Below are positions 17,538 to 25,737 of a DNA stretch of 41,891 nucleotides, one piece after another. Origin of the DNA: Longimicrobium sp. Lineage in GTDB: Bacteria; Gemmatimonadota; Gemmatimonadetes; Longimicrobiales; Longimicrobiaceae. The stretch's first letter is position 1; each line of letters starts with the position of its first letter. The notes under the pieces were generated by a model. That model was not told where the DNA came from, ran no database searches, and saw nothing but the letters and a program-made list of their open reading frames with translations. A program made the translations under genes and the position numbers. The stretch is from NCBI GenBank assembly GCA_036389795.1, contig DASVWD010000164.1, forward strand, positions 1 through 41,891. The letters run 5' to 3'.

Positions 17538-18812
17538 TTATGTCTCCGGCGTGGGGTCGGCGCGCTCGGGGCGGGCGTTGTCGCCGCGGATCTCGGCGCC
17601 GCCCAGCACCAGGCCGCGCACGGGGAGGCCGTCGGGGAGCATCCGCTCGATCAGCGACACGCGGATCGGCTGGGCGCGCACGTTCATGTCCACGAAGCGC
17701 AGCGTATCGCCCAGGATCATCCCGAAGCTGCCGGCGATGCGCGTCCCGGGCGCGCGCAGGCTCGCGTTGCGGGCGGTGATCATGACGCCTTCGGGGCGCG
17801 ACTCCACCAGCAGCGACAGCGAGCCGCGCAGGTCGGGCGGGAAGCCGCGGTAGAGCCACTGGAAGTCGCCGAACGCCAGCGAGTCGCCGCGCAGCGCCAC
17901 GTCGTACATCGGCGCCTCGGCGGGGTCGAACCAGCGCGGGAAGTCGCCGAAGCGCACCACCCCCGAGGTGGCGAGCCGCGAGGTGGGCAGCCGCGCCGCC
18001 GGGATGTCGAACTCCAGGTGGTCGGGGAAGAGCGCCAGCGTCCCCCGCAGGTGCCGGATCTCGACCGGCTTGCGGTAGAAGTGCACGTTGCCGCGCAGCG
18101 TGTCGACGTGGAAGCGCGACCCCGTCCTGCTCCCCGGCGAGAAGCGCACGTCGTGCAGCACCCCCTGCAGCTGGCGGACCTCGACGGTGCGCACGTAGCC
18201 GCCGTTGTTCGGGAGCTGCCGCACCACCACCGGCGAGGTGTCGGCGAGCGCCTCGCGCAGCAGGCGCCGCTGGCGGGCCGCCGGGAGTGTGCTGTCGGTG
18301 CGGAACGGCGTCTCCATGCGCACCAGGCCGTTCACCACCTTCACGTACCCCATCATGGTCACGCGCTCGGGGCCGCGGCGCGTGGTGTCCTTCGGCGTGG
18401 TGTCGGCGAAGATCGCCTGGTAGTTCCAGAGCGAGTCGCCCGGGAACTTGAAGACGTAGATCTCCGGGTCGTACAGCGTGAGCCGGTTGATGACGATGCG
18501 CGGCGACAGCAGCGTGCTGACGTCGTACTCGGCGAAGGCGCTGTCGGCGACGATGAAGGGTCGTCCCCGCGTGTCCTGGAGGCGGAGCCCGTAGATCTTC
18601 GCGCCCTCGAAGAGGTTGCCGTCGATGCGGTCGATCAGGAGCTTCCCGTTGGGGAGGCCCTTCCCCAGCGCGGTGAGCGTCTGCTGCAGCACCCACTCGC
18701 GCCCGGAGCTGGTACGCGCCACCAGGTTCAGCGCCAGGAACGCCAGCCCCGCGCCGAGCGCCAGCCCGCCCACGGCCCACGAGGCCGTCCGCACCGCCCG
18801 GGAGCGCGCCAT
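17538..18812 (-). CDS. AsmA/TamB-like membrane-anchored protein, short
   Basis: 424 residues. One N-terminal anchor helix (VGGLALGAGLAFLALNLVAR, about 14-33) is followed by TSSGREWVLQQTLTAL and NGKLLIDRIDGNLFEGAKIYGLRLQD, the hallmark start of AsmA/TamB-type proteins that span the periplasm and take part in outer-membrane lipid transport or protein assembly. The rest is beta-rich. TamB proteins are commonly over 1000 residues, so this is either a short AsmA-like member or a shortened gene. The C-terminus (NARPERADPTPET) is low-complexity and ends 30 bases from a palindromic repeat. It starts 4 bases after the stop of the small membrane gene, in an operon with the phosphoesterase. Confidence 0.75.
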   Translation of the reverse strand: MARSRAVRTASWAVGGLALGAGLAFLALNLVARTSSGREWVLQQTLTALGKGLPNGKLLIDRIDGNLFEGAKIYGLRLQDTRGRPFIVADSAFAEYDVSTLLSPRIVINRLTLYDPEIYVFKFPGDSLWNYQAIFADTTPKDTTRRGPERVTMMGYVKVVNGLVRMETPFRTDSTLPAARQRRLLREALADTSPVVVRQLPNNGGYVRTVEVRQLQGVLHDVRFSPGSRTGSRFHVDTLRGNVHFYRKPVEIRHLRGTLALFPDHLEFDIPAARLPTSRLATSGVVRFGDFPRWFDPAEAPMYDVALRGDSLAFGDFQWLYRGFPPDLRGSLSLLVESRPEGVMITARNASLRAPGTRIAGSFGMILGDTLRFVDMNVRAQPIRVSLIERMLPDGLPVRGLVLGGAEIRGDNARPERADPTPET

Positions 18813-18816
18813 GGGC

Positions 18817-19029
18817 CTACTCCTCCCCCGCCGCGCCGGCCGCGGCCAGCTCGCCGCGCACCAGGGCGAGCGGCCGCCCGGCGGTGGGCGGCTTCACGGA
18901 CGAAGCGTGGGAGCGCGCGGAGAGGGCGCGGCGGACGTAGAGCGTGAGCGCCCCGGCCGTGAGCAGCGCGCCCGCGGCGGCCAGCACCAGCCGGAGCGGG
19001 GGGCGGCGCCCGCCTGCTTCGCCGTTCAT
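18817..19029 (-). CDS. Small single-helix membrane protein
   Basis: 70 residues with one hydrophobic helix (LRLVLAAAGALLTAGALTLYV, about 12-32) and a positively charged C-terminal side. The ATG overlaps the stop of the metallophosphoesterase (ATGA, 4 bases) and the TamB-like gene starts 4 bases after its stop, so it is the middle gene of a tight three-gene operon. No known family; it may be an accessory of its neighbours. Confidence 0.65.
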   Translation of the reverse strand: MNGEAGGRRPPLRLVLAAAGALLTAGALTLYVRRALSARSHASSVKPPTAGRPLALVRGELAAAGAAGEE

Positions 19030-19916
19030 GGGCGGGGCTCCTTGCGGTCGTCCAGGAAGATGGCCTCCACCTGCGCCTGCCCCTCGGCGTCCAGCGGCGG
19101 CCGGCCCCGCCGGAAGAAGAGGTGCCGGCTCACGGGGACGAAGTCCTTCGCGTCTTCGAAGTACATGTAGTGCGTCACCCGGATGGTGCGCTCGTCCAGC
19201 CGCAGCACGTTGAGCGAGTTCTTCTCGGCCTCGCGCGCGCGCCCGCGGCGCGAGGTGGACGTGCCGCTCTGCACGATCACGATGCCGTGCTCGCGGTCCA
19301 TCCCCGCGTACACGTCGAGCGAGTTGCCGATGTAGGCGCGGTGCAGGTGCCCGCCCATGATCATGTCCACCTTCATGCGGGTGAAGGCGTCGAGCGCGCG
19401 CTTGGCCTTGGGCATCACGTCGCCCCCCTCCCAGTCGGGCGGCGGGGCGAAGTGGTGGTGCGCCACCACGATGCGGTAGTCGTTTTCCGGCACCCCCTGC
19501 AGCGCCTCGCGCACGAAGTCGAGCTGCCAGCGGTGGATGCGCCCGTTGGTGACGGCCCTGCGCGGCGCCGTGCTGTTGATCGACACGATCACCGCGCCCG
19601 GGATGCGCATCACCGAGTCCAGCTCTTCGCTGATGTACTGCCGGTAGTACCGGTACGGGTCGAACAGCCGCTCGAAGACGCGGTAGAGCGGCACGTCGTG
19701 GTTGCCGGGCGTCACCAGCGTGGGCAGCTTCGGCAGCCGGTCCAGGAAGGCGCGGGCGGCGGCGTACTGCTCGGGCTTCGCGCGCTGCGTGAAATCGCCC
19801 GAGGCCACGATGGCCGTAGGCGCCAGCCGCACCGCGAACTCCTGCAGCGCCTCGCCGACGTGCTCGACGTAGGGCGGCCCGAAGTGCAGGTCCGAGACGT
19901 GGAGGAGCGTGATCAA
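19026..19916 (-). CDS. Calcineurin-like metallophosphoesterase
   Basis: A dimetal phosphoesterase of about 296 residues with all motifs: LLHVSDLHFG (D-x-H), IVASGDFTQRA (GD), LVTPGNHDVP (GNHD), IVVAHHHFAPP, and MIMGGHLHRAYIG (GHxH). Relatives act on cyclic nucleotides or nucleotide esters, with UDP-diacylglucosamine pyrophosphatase as a distant alternative; the substrate is unknown. The frame is open to 20093, but that region is a dispersed intergenic repeat, so I chose the TTG at 19916 immediately before the motif. A GTG at 19970 is an alternative. Overlaps the next gene by 4 bases. Confidence 0.88.
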   Translation of the reverse strand: MITLLHVSDLHFGPPYVEHVGEALQEFAVRLAPTAIVASGDFTQRAKPEQYAAARAFLDRLPKLPTLVTPGNHDVPLYRVFERLFDPYRYYRQYISEELDSVMRIPGAVIVSINSTAPRRAVTNGRIHRWQLDFVREALQGVPENDYRIVVAHHHFAPPPDWEGGDVMPKAKRALDAFTRMKVDMIMGGHLHRAYIGNSLDVYAGMDREHGIVIVQSGTSTSRRGRAREAEKNSLNVLRLDERTIRVTHYMYFEDAKDFVPVSRHLFFRRGRPPLDAEGQAQVEAIFLDDRKEPRP

Positions 19917-20003
19917 ACCGGACGATCTTGGGTCTCGGTGTTTGCCAGCCTCGACTGCGCGAACCTGCACGCCTGACGCGACGGGCGTGCCAGGGCGGGC
20001 CAG

Positions 20004-20060
20004 GGCGATTGAAAGCGCGGCAACAACGGCGCGAAGTCCGCCTGCGCGGACTCCCACGCA
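20004..20060 (-). repeat. Dispersed intergenic element, copy 4
   Basis: On the minus strand it reads AGTCCGCGCAGGCGGACTTC, GCGCCGTTGTTGCCGCGCTT, TCAATCGCCC, the longest match to the family. It covers the open upstream extension of the phosphoesterase frame. Confidence 0.8.
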
Positions 20061-20206
20061 AGGATCCGCCCGCGCCCCCGGACGTCGGTGCACGCCGCGG
20101 AATGCCCCCTCCCCCCGCCCTCCCCCGCTGCGCGGGAGAGGGAGCTAATTCGGTCGCGGCACCGGGCTTCGGCGCAACGCCGCCGGGCCGCACCGAGCCG
20201 TAAAGT

Positions 20207-20262
20207 ACCCTCTCCCGAAGTCGGGAGAGGGTGGCGACGCGGTAGCGGCGCCGGGTGAGGGC
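20207..20262. repeat. CCCTCTCCCG/CGGGAGAGGG palindromic element
   Basis: ACCCTCTCCCGAAGTCGGGAGAGGGT is a hairpin followed by GGCG...GCCGGGTGAGGG. Related copies lie at 26583-26636 and 31829-31882; a shorter relative is at 20115-20142. It directly follows the tsaD stop on the minus strand and could act as a terminator. Confidence 0.75.
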
Positions 20263-21333
20263 CTAGCGCCGGACGCCGATCCGCTCGTCCACCAGCCCGG
20301 GGAACGGCAGGTCGGCGCGGGCGTTGAGGTCCAGGCCCGAGACCTCGCCGCGCTCCCAGCGGAAGAGGGCGGCGCGGGCGATCATGGCGGCGTTGTCGGT
20401 GGAGAGGCGCGGGCTGGGCGCGTACAGCTCGCCGCCGTCCCCGAGCCTCCGCCGCAGCTCGTCGCGCAGGGCGCGGCTGTTGGCGACGCCGCCGCCCAGC
20501 ACCACGCGCCGGCAGCCGGTCTCCTCCACCGCGCGCATCGTCTTCCCCGCCAGCACGTCCACCACCGCCGCCTGGAACGACGCCGCCACGTGCGGCAGCT
20601 CCGCCTCCAGCCGCCCGGCGGCCTCCAGCTCGCGCACCAGCAGCCGCACCGCGTTCTTGAGCCCGCTGAAGCTCATGTCGTAGAACTCGGGCTCGCCCGG
20701 CTTCTCGCCCCGGCCCAGCAGTGGACGGGGGAGCCGGTGCCGCTTCGGGTCGCCGGCTTCCGCCGCGCGCTGGATCGACGGGCCGCCGGGGTACGGCAGC
20801 CCCAGGATCCTGGCCGCCTTGTCGAACGCCTCCCCCGCCGCATCGTCCCTCGTGGCTCCCAGCAGGTGGTACTCGCCCCAGGCGGGCACCCAGAGGAGCA
20901 GCGTGTGGCCGCCGGAGACCAGCAGCGCCACGAAAGGCGGGCGCGCACCCGGGTGCTCCAGCTCCGTGGCGAAGAGGTGCGCCTCCATGTGGTGCACGCC
21001 CACCACGGGCCGCCCCTCCGCCCACGCCGCCGCCTTCGCCCAGGCGACCCCGACCAGCAGCGCGCCGATCAGCCCCGGCCCCGCGGTGACGCCGAAGACG
21101 TCCACGTCGCCGAGCGCCACCCCCGCCTCGCGCAGCGCCCCGTCCACCACGTCGTCCAGCGTCTTCAGGTGCGCGCGGGAGGCGATCTCGGGGACCACGC
21201 CGCCGTAGAGCCGGTGGACGTCCTGCGTGAAGATCACGTGCCCCAGCAGCTCGCCGTCGCCCCGCAGCACCGCCGCCGAAGTCTCGTCGCACGACGTCTC
21301 GATCCCCAGCACCAGCGGAGCGCGCCCCGTCAC
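20263..21333 (-). CDS. tsaD: tRNA N6-threonylcarbamoyladenosine synthase subunit TsaD
   Basis: Transfers threonylcarbamoyl from its adenylate to A37 of ANN-decoding tRNAs, with TsaB and TsaE (not in this window). 356 residues with the Kae1/TsaD motifs: VLGIETSCDETSAAVL, VVPEIASRAH, VTAGPGLIGALLVG, metal-binding VGVHHMEAHLFA, LVSGGHTLLL, GEAFDKAARILGLPYPGG, MSFSGLKNAV and VVLGGGVANSRALR. The start is a GTG that overlaps the ybbR stop (GTGA), so it is coupled to ybbR. Essential in most bacteria. Confidence 0.96.
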   Translation of the reverse strand: MTGRAPLVLGIETSCDETSAAVLRGDGELLGHVIFTQDVHRLYGGVVPEIASRAHLKTLDDVVDGALREAGVALGDVDVFGVTAGPGLIGALLVGVAWAKAAAWAEGRPVVGVHHMEAHLFATELEHPGARPPFVALLVSGGHTLLLWVPAWGEYHLLGATRDDAAGEAFDKAARILGLPYPGGPSIQRAAEAGDPKRHRLPRPLLGRGEKPGEPEFYDMSFSGLKNAVRLLVRELEAAGRLEAELPHVAASFQAAVVDVLAGKTMRAVEETGCRRVVLGGGVANSRALRDELRRRLGDGGELYAPSPRLSTDNAAMIARAALFRWERGEVSGLDLNARADLPFPGLVDERIGVRR

Positions 21334-22298
21334 GGCAGCCTCGGCGCGCCGGGCGGGGCCGGCGGCGCGGCGGGCGCCACGCGCACGCGCAGCGGCACCG
21401 TTCTGGCCGCCACCCCCGGCGGGAGTCCCTCGACCACCACCGGCGCCTCCACGCCCGCCGCCGGCAGCGCCGCGGGGAGGGAGTCGCGCGGGACCACGGC
21501 CCGCAGGGCCGCCGCGGTGACGCCGGCCAGCGCGCGCCGGCCGCCCTGCGCGTGCACCTCCACCTGCACGGGCGCCGAGCGCATCCCCTCCGGCGTCCAC
21601 ACCGCCACCCCGGGGAAGGCCAGGTCCTCCCTGCGGTCCACGCCCCCGCTCACCCGCACCTCGGGCGCGGAGAGGGAGACGCCCTCGCCCAGGCCCTCCA
21701 CGTCCAGGCGCACCGGGTTGGCGAAGGTGCTGTCGTCGTCGCCGGGGACGATCTCGAAGGAGCGCGTCTCGACCGCCTCGATCCGGGCCAGCACGTCCTC
21801 GGGCCCCATCACGCGCACGGTGGAGGGCGAGACGCGGACGCTGTCGGAGAGCACCCAGCGCCGCAGCGAGCGGGCGCCGATGCGCGCGCGCACGGGCACC
21901 ACCCTGCTCGCCAGCCGCTGCAGGTGCACGCGCACCACCGCCGGGCGCACGTCGCGCGCCTCCACCTCCAGCCGCTCGCGCGTGCGCACCATCGAGGGGT
22001 CCACCGTGAAGCTGCGGGCGCTGCCCACCTCGCGCAGGCGCAGCACCAGGGTGGGAGGGTCCACCGCCAGCTGCCACAGCTCGCGCCCGGGGCCGGTGAA
22101 GCGCACCCGCACCTCGGCCGGGTCGGCGCCGCCGGTCAGCACGTAGGCGGGGTCCTCCAGCACCGGCTCCACCCGCACGGGGATCCACTGCGACGAAGGC
22201 TGCTCGGCCGTCACCACCGCCCACAGCAGCAGGGCCAGCGCCAGCGCCGCCAGCTTCAGCCTCCAGTTCTCCGTCATCCCGCGCAGCGAGAGCCGCAC
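21330..22298 (-). CDS. YbbR-domain membrane protein (CdaR-like)
   Basis: 322 residues: one N-terminal transmembrane helix (LKLAALALALLLWAVVTAE, about 14-32), then three or more YbbR-type beta repeats outside the membrane (WIPVRVEPVLEDPAYVLTGG, RVVPVRARIG, VRVMGPEDVLARIEAVET, EGVSLSAPEVRVSGGV). In Firmicutes the family member CdaR regulates the c-di-AMP cyclase CdaA, but no CdaA is present here, so the role is open. GTG start with AAGGAG at good spacing inside the end of the TlpA gene; the stop overlaps tsaD. Confidence 0.85.
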   Translation of the reverse strand: MRLSLRGMTENWRLKLAALALALLLWAVVTAEQPSSQWIPVRVEPVLEDPAYVLTGGADPAEVRVRFTGPGRELWQLAVDPPTLVLRLREVGSARSFTVDPSMVRTRERLEVEARDVRPAVVRVHLQRLASRVVPVRARIGARSLRRWVLSDSVRVSPSTVRVMGPEDVLARIEAVETRSFEIVPGDDDSTFANPVRLDVEGLGEGVSLSAPEVRVSGGVDRREDLAFPGVAVWTPEGMRSAPVQVEVHAQGGRRALAGVTAAALRAVVPRDSLPAALPAAGVEAPVVVEGLPPGVAARTVPLRVRVAPAAPPAPPGAPRLP

Positions 22299-22302
22299 AC
22301 CG

Positions 22303-22866
22303 TCACTCCTTCAGCAGCCGCCGGATGAGCGCCACGCGGGTGGAGTCGTCCCACTCCGTGGCGCCGACCACCTTCTTCGCGATTCGTCCGTCGCGCCCGA
22401 TCAGGTAGCTCTCGGGCACCCCCGTGGCGCGGTAGTCGCGCTGCACCTGGGCCGAGCTCTGGCGCCAGACGTCGAAGGTGAGCCCCAGCTCGCGCGCGAA
22501 CGCCCAGGGGTCGCCCCCGGCGTACCCCATCGCCCCCAGCTGCCCCGGCGCCGCGTCGATGCTCACCGCCACGACACGCAGGCCCTCGGGCTTCAGCTGC
22601 CGGTAGAGGCGCTCCATCGAGGGCATCTCCACCTGGCAGGGCACGCACCAGGTGGCCCACACGTTGAGCAGCACCACCTGCCCGCGCAGGTCGGAGAGGC
22701 GCACGGGCCGCCCGGCCGAGTCGGCGGCGAGCACCTCGGGCGCGGGGCTCCCCACGTCCACCGGCAGGAAGCGGCCGCGCATCAGCCACCCCGCCCCCAC
22801 CAGGAGCGCGAGCAGCGCCACGACACCCGCGACCGCCATCCACTGCCTGCGATTGCCGCTCGTCAT
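22303..22866 (-). CDS. TlpA/ResA-like membrane-anchored thioredoxin
   Basis: 187 residues: an N-terminal anchor (WMAVAGVVALLALLVGAGWLM), then a thioredoxin fold with the redox motif WATWCVPC (C74, C77), the cis-proline segment TGVPESYLIGRDG and the TlpA-type start GSPAPEVLAADSAGRPVRLSDLRG. Faces the periplasm and probably reduces protein disulfides, for example during cytochrome c maturation; the partner is not in the window. First gene of a three-gene unit with ybbR (4-base gap) and tsaD. Confidence 0.92.
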   Translation of the reverse strand: MTSGNRRQWMAVAGVVALLALLVGAGWLMRGRFLPVDVGSPAPEVLAADSAGRPVRLSDLRGQVVLLNVWATWCVPCQVEMPSMERLYRQLKPEGLRVVAVSIDAAPGQLGAMGYAGGDPWAFARELGLTFDVWRQSSAQVQRDYRATGVPESYLIGRDGRIAKKVVGATEWDDSTRVALIRRLLKE

Positions 22867-23100
22867 CGTCCAACGACTGGTCGTTCAACTGCGAACTGCT
22901 GAACTGCGTGTTTGGGCGTGTCCCTCCGCTGCGCTCCGGGCCGGGCTGCGCGCGCGGTAAGGCAGCAAACAACGCTGCCCAACCGCGCCGGGCCACCGCC
23001 GCCACGATACCCCTGTGGCGGCGCCGTCCCGGCCCTCCGGGCGCGCATCCCTCACGCACGTGCCGGTCGGTGGGGTACCGACGCGGGGCCACCGCCGTTC

Positions 23101-23150
23101 CCCCGGTTGAAACCGGAGGCTACAACGGCACAAAGTCCGCCTGCGCGACT
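23101..23150 (-). repeat. Dispersed intergenic element, copy 5
   Basis: On the minus strand: AGTCGCGCAGGCGGACTTTG, TGCCGTTGTAGCC, TCCGGTTTCAACCGGGG. Differs from copies 2 and 3 by compensated changes in the terminal inverted part (CCGGTTTCAACCGG), suggesting the palindrome itself is maintained. Confidence 0.75.
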
Positions 23151-23286
23151 GCGATGGCGGGCCCGGCGCTTCGCCCCACCACCCTCGCGGCGCCGGCGCG
23201 GTCGAGGCATGCCTCGCCCCTACGAGCCGTTCCCGCGTCTCGCCCATCACGAGCGAAGCGAGGAGGTCCCTCCCCCAGGCTGTTTT

Positions 23287-23322
23287 GGGGGAGGGACAGG
23301 CGCCTCAGGCGCCAGGGAGAGG
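23287..23322. repeat. GGGAGGGACAGGCGC palindromic element
   Basis: GGGGGAGGGACAGGCGCCTC then AGGCGCCAGGGAGAGGG. A close inverted copy lies at 41469-41502. Confidence 0.55.
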
Positions 23323-23356
23323 GCCCCGCGCCGGCATCCGCCGCAGGGCGCCAACC

Positions 23357-24286
23357 CTACCGCCGCCGCTCCGGGATGCGGATCGTGTCCCTCGGCTCCG
23401 CGGGCGGCGGCTCGGGCGGCGGCTCCTGGGGCTCGCCCGGCTCCCCGGGCTCCGCCGGCTGCAGGGTGTCCACCGGCACCACCACGGGCGGCGGGTTGGG
23501 GTCGGGGCCCGCCAGCACCACGCGCACCGCGCTCCCCATCCGCAGGCTGTCGCCCGCCGCCGGAGCCTGCGAGAGCACCGTGCCGCGCGGCTCGGCCGAG
23601 AGCGAGTCGTAGCTCACCCTCCCCAGCCTGAGCCCCACCGCCTCCAGCCGTGCCGCCGCGTCGCCCTCGTCCAGCGCCAGCACGCTGGGGACCAGCACCT
23701 TCGGCGGCCCGGCCGAGAGCGTCAGCGTCACCGTCCCGGGCATCGGCATGCGCGTGCCGGCCTTCGGGTCCATCCCCAGCAGCTTCCCCTCGGGGCTGTC
23801 GTCGACCACCGAGGCCAGCCGCACCCGGAAGCCCATCCGCTGCAGGAGCGCCACCGCGTCGTCCTTCCCCAGTCCGGTGATGGAGGGCACCGCGCGCCGC
23901 TCCGGCCCCTGGCTGACGATCACCTCCACCTCGCTCCCGCGCGCCGCCTCCTGCCCGGGGAGCGGCACCTGCGCCAGCACCCGCCCCGCGCGGACGGTGG
24001 GGTGCGAGAGCGAGTCGCCGATCTGCGCCTCGAGCCCCACCCGGTCGAAGGCGCGCCGGGCCTGCGCCAGCGTCTTCCCCCGCACGTCGGGCACCGTCAC
24101 GATCGCCGAGCGGCCGAAGGGGAAGAAGAGGAGCGTGATGAAGACGTAGCCGAGCAGGAACCCCGCCAGCCCGCAGTAGATCACGTACTTGAGGATCTTG
24201 CGCTCGTTGAAGTACGTGGCCACCCGCTCGGGCACGCGGGGGCGCCAGCGCCGCCCCGGCGGCGCGGGCCGCGCGGGCGCCCTCAC
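23357..24286 (-). CDS. Membrane-anchored protein with three PASTA domains, no kinase domain
   Basis: 309 residues: a short basic cytoplasmic part, one transmembrane helix (VIYCGLAGFLLGYVFITLLFF, about 34-54), then three PASTA repeats beginning VTVPDVRGKTLAQARR (~62), AVPSITGLGKDDAVALL (~129) and LVPSVLALDEGDAAARL (~197), and a Pro/Glu-rich tail of about 45 residues. PASTA domains usually bind peptidoglycan or muropeptides on Ser/Thr kinases or penicillin-binding proteins. Here the N-terminal ~33 residues are too short for a kinase, so it is an orphan sensor or cell-wall-binding protein. GTG start overlapping the rsmB stop (GTGA). Confidence 0.87.
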   Translation of the reverse strand: MRAPARPAPPGRRWRPRVPERVATYFNERKILKYVIYCGLAGFLLGYVFITLLFFPFGRSAIVTVPDVRGKTLAQARRAFDRVGLEAQIGDSLSHPTVRAGRVLAQVPLPGQEAARGSEVEVIVSQGPERRAVPSITGLGKDDAVALLQRMGFRVRLASVVDDSPEGKLLGMDPKAGTRMPMPGTVTLTLSAGPPKVLVPSVLALDEGDAAARLEAVGLRLGRVSYDSLSAEPRGTVLSQAPAAGDSLRMGSAVRVVLAGPDPNPPPVVVPVDTLQPAEPGEPGEPQEPPPEPPPAEPRDTIRIPERRR

Positions 24287-25599
24287 GCGCGCCTCTCCAG
24301 GCGGGCCGCGAAGGCGCCGTCCACGCCGTGGCGCTGCGGCAGCACGCACAGGCGGCCGGCCGCGTCCAGCAGCTCGGGCGCCACGGCGCCCTCCGCCGGC
24401 CGGGGCGCGAACTCCGGATGGTCCGCCAGGAAGGCCTCCACTCGCTCCTCGTTCTCCTCGCGCTCCAGCGAGCACGTCGAGTACACCAGCACCCCGCCGG
24501 GCCGCACCAGCGCCGCGGCCGCCTGCAGCAGCTCGGCCTGCAGCCGCGCGAGCGCCTCCAGGTCGTCCGGCGCCACCCGCCAGCGCCCGTCGGGGTGCCG
24601 GCGGAAGGTGCCCGTCCCCGTGCACGGCGCGTCCAGGAGCACAGCGTCCGCCGCCCGGAAAGGGGGAAGGCGCGCGTCCGCCGCCACCGCGCCGAGGCGC
24701 TCCGCCCACCCCACCCGCGCCGCGTTCTCCACCACGCGCTTGAGACGCCGGGGCGAGAGGTCCGCGGCCGCCACCCGGGCCGCGCTCTCCGCCAGCCCCA
24801 GCGCCTTCCCCCCCGGCGCCGCGCACACGTCCAGCACCGTCGCCCCGGCGGGCACGGCCGCGTAGCGCACCACCAGCGCGGCCGCCGGGTCCTGCACCAC
24901 GGCCGGGATCGCCGCCAGCGCCTCCGCGGCGGACGCGGGGGGCAGCACCCGCAGCGAGTCGGGCGAGACCGGCACCGGCACCCCCTCCACGCCCGCCTCG
25001 TGCAGCCGCGCCGCCGCGTCGGGGAGCGAGAGCCCCAGCGGCCGCACGTACAGCTCGGGGCGCGCGTTGTCGGCCTCCACCAGCAGCCGCGCGTCGTCGG
25101 CCCCCCAGCGGGCGATCCACCGCTCCACCACCCAGCGCGGGTGCGAGCCCCAGGTGGCCAGGTGGCCGGCGGGGTCGCGCTCGAAGGCGGGGAAGCGGAT
25201 CGACTCGCGCCGCCGCTGCAGGTTCTGCAGCACGCCGTTCACCAGCCCCGCCGCGCGCTCCGCGCCGCCCGCGCGCGCGAGCTCCACCGACTGCGAGACG
25301 GCGGCGTACGGCGGCACGCTCCCCATCTCCAGGAGCTGGTAGGCGCCCAGGCGCAGCACGTCCAGCACCACGGGCTCCAGCTTGTCCACGCCCCCGCGCA
25401 CCAGCGCGCCCAGCAGGTGGTCGATGCGCCCGCGCAGGCGGAAGGTGCCGTAGACCAGCTCCTGCGCCCAGGCGCGGTCGCGCGGCTCCAGCCCCGCCGC
25501 GGCGTGGTCGAAGGCGCGGTCGGCCAAGTCGCCGCCGCGGACGCGCTCCAGCACCCGCAGCGCCGCCCTGCGCGCCGCCGTCGCCCGGCCCGTCTTCAT
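24283..25599 (-). CDS. rsmB: 16S rRNA (cytosine-967-C5)-methyltransferase RsmB
   Basis: Methylates C967 of 16S rRNA using SAM. 438 residues: an N-terminal NusB-like RNA-binding domain (AALRVLERV ... DRAWAQELVYGTFR ... QLLEMGSVPPYAAVSQSVELAR) and a C-terminal Rossmann methyltransferase with VLDVCAAPGGKALGLAE (SAM site), VLLDAPCTGTGTFRRHPD (catalytic PC), and YSTCSLEREENEERV (second catalytic Cys). The ATG at 25599 is chosen over a TTG at 25620. Overlaps the PASTA gene by 4 bases; thiG lies upstream. Confidence 0.94.
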   Translation of the reverse strand: MKTGRATAARRAALRVLERVRGGDLADRAFDHAAAGLEPRDRAWAQELVYGTFRLRGRIDHLLGALVRGGVDKLEPVVLDVLRLGAYQLLEMGSVPPYAAVSQSVELARAGGAERAAGLVNGVLQNLQRRRESIRFPAFERDPAGHLATWGSHPRWVVERWIARWGADDARLLVEADNARPELYVRPLGLSLPDAAARLHEAGVEGVPVPVSPDSLRVLPPASAAEALAAIPAVVQDPAAALVVRYAAVPAGATVLDVCAAPGGKALGLAESAARVAAADLSPRRLKRVVENAARVGWAERLGAVAADARLPPFRAADAVLLDAPCTGTGTFRRHPDGRWRVAPDDLEALARLQAELLQAAAALVRPGGVLVYSTCSLEREENEERVEAFLADHPEFAPRPAEGAVAPELLDAAGRLCVLPQRHGVDGAFAARLERRA

Positions 25600-25737
25600 C
25601 CGCCGCGCCCCGTCCGGCAAAGGAAAACGGTGCAGATCGAGGCGCGCGAGGAGTCCCCGACCGAGGCGTACGGGGTCGTACGCCGCGGGGAGCGGCGACG
25701 AGCAGCAACGCGGAGTTGCGCCATTTTCCGCAGCCGG

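Larger units (their letters stand above)
22867..23356. other. Intergenic region filled with repeats
   Basis: About 490 bases, no credible gene. Contains an AACTGCGAACTGCTGAACTGC short repeat (about 22887-22910), a dispersed element copy (23101-23150) and a GGGGGAGGGACAGGCGC...GGCGCCAGG palindrome (23287-23322) whose inverted partner lies at 41469-41502. Confidence 0.6.

Noticed and set aside
19917-20093. N-terminal extension of the metallophosphoesterase
   Set aside because: The extension lies over a dispersed intergenic repeat found elsewhere as non-coding DNA.
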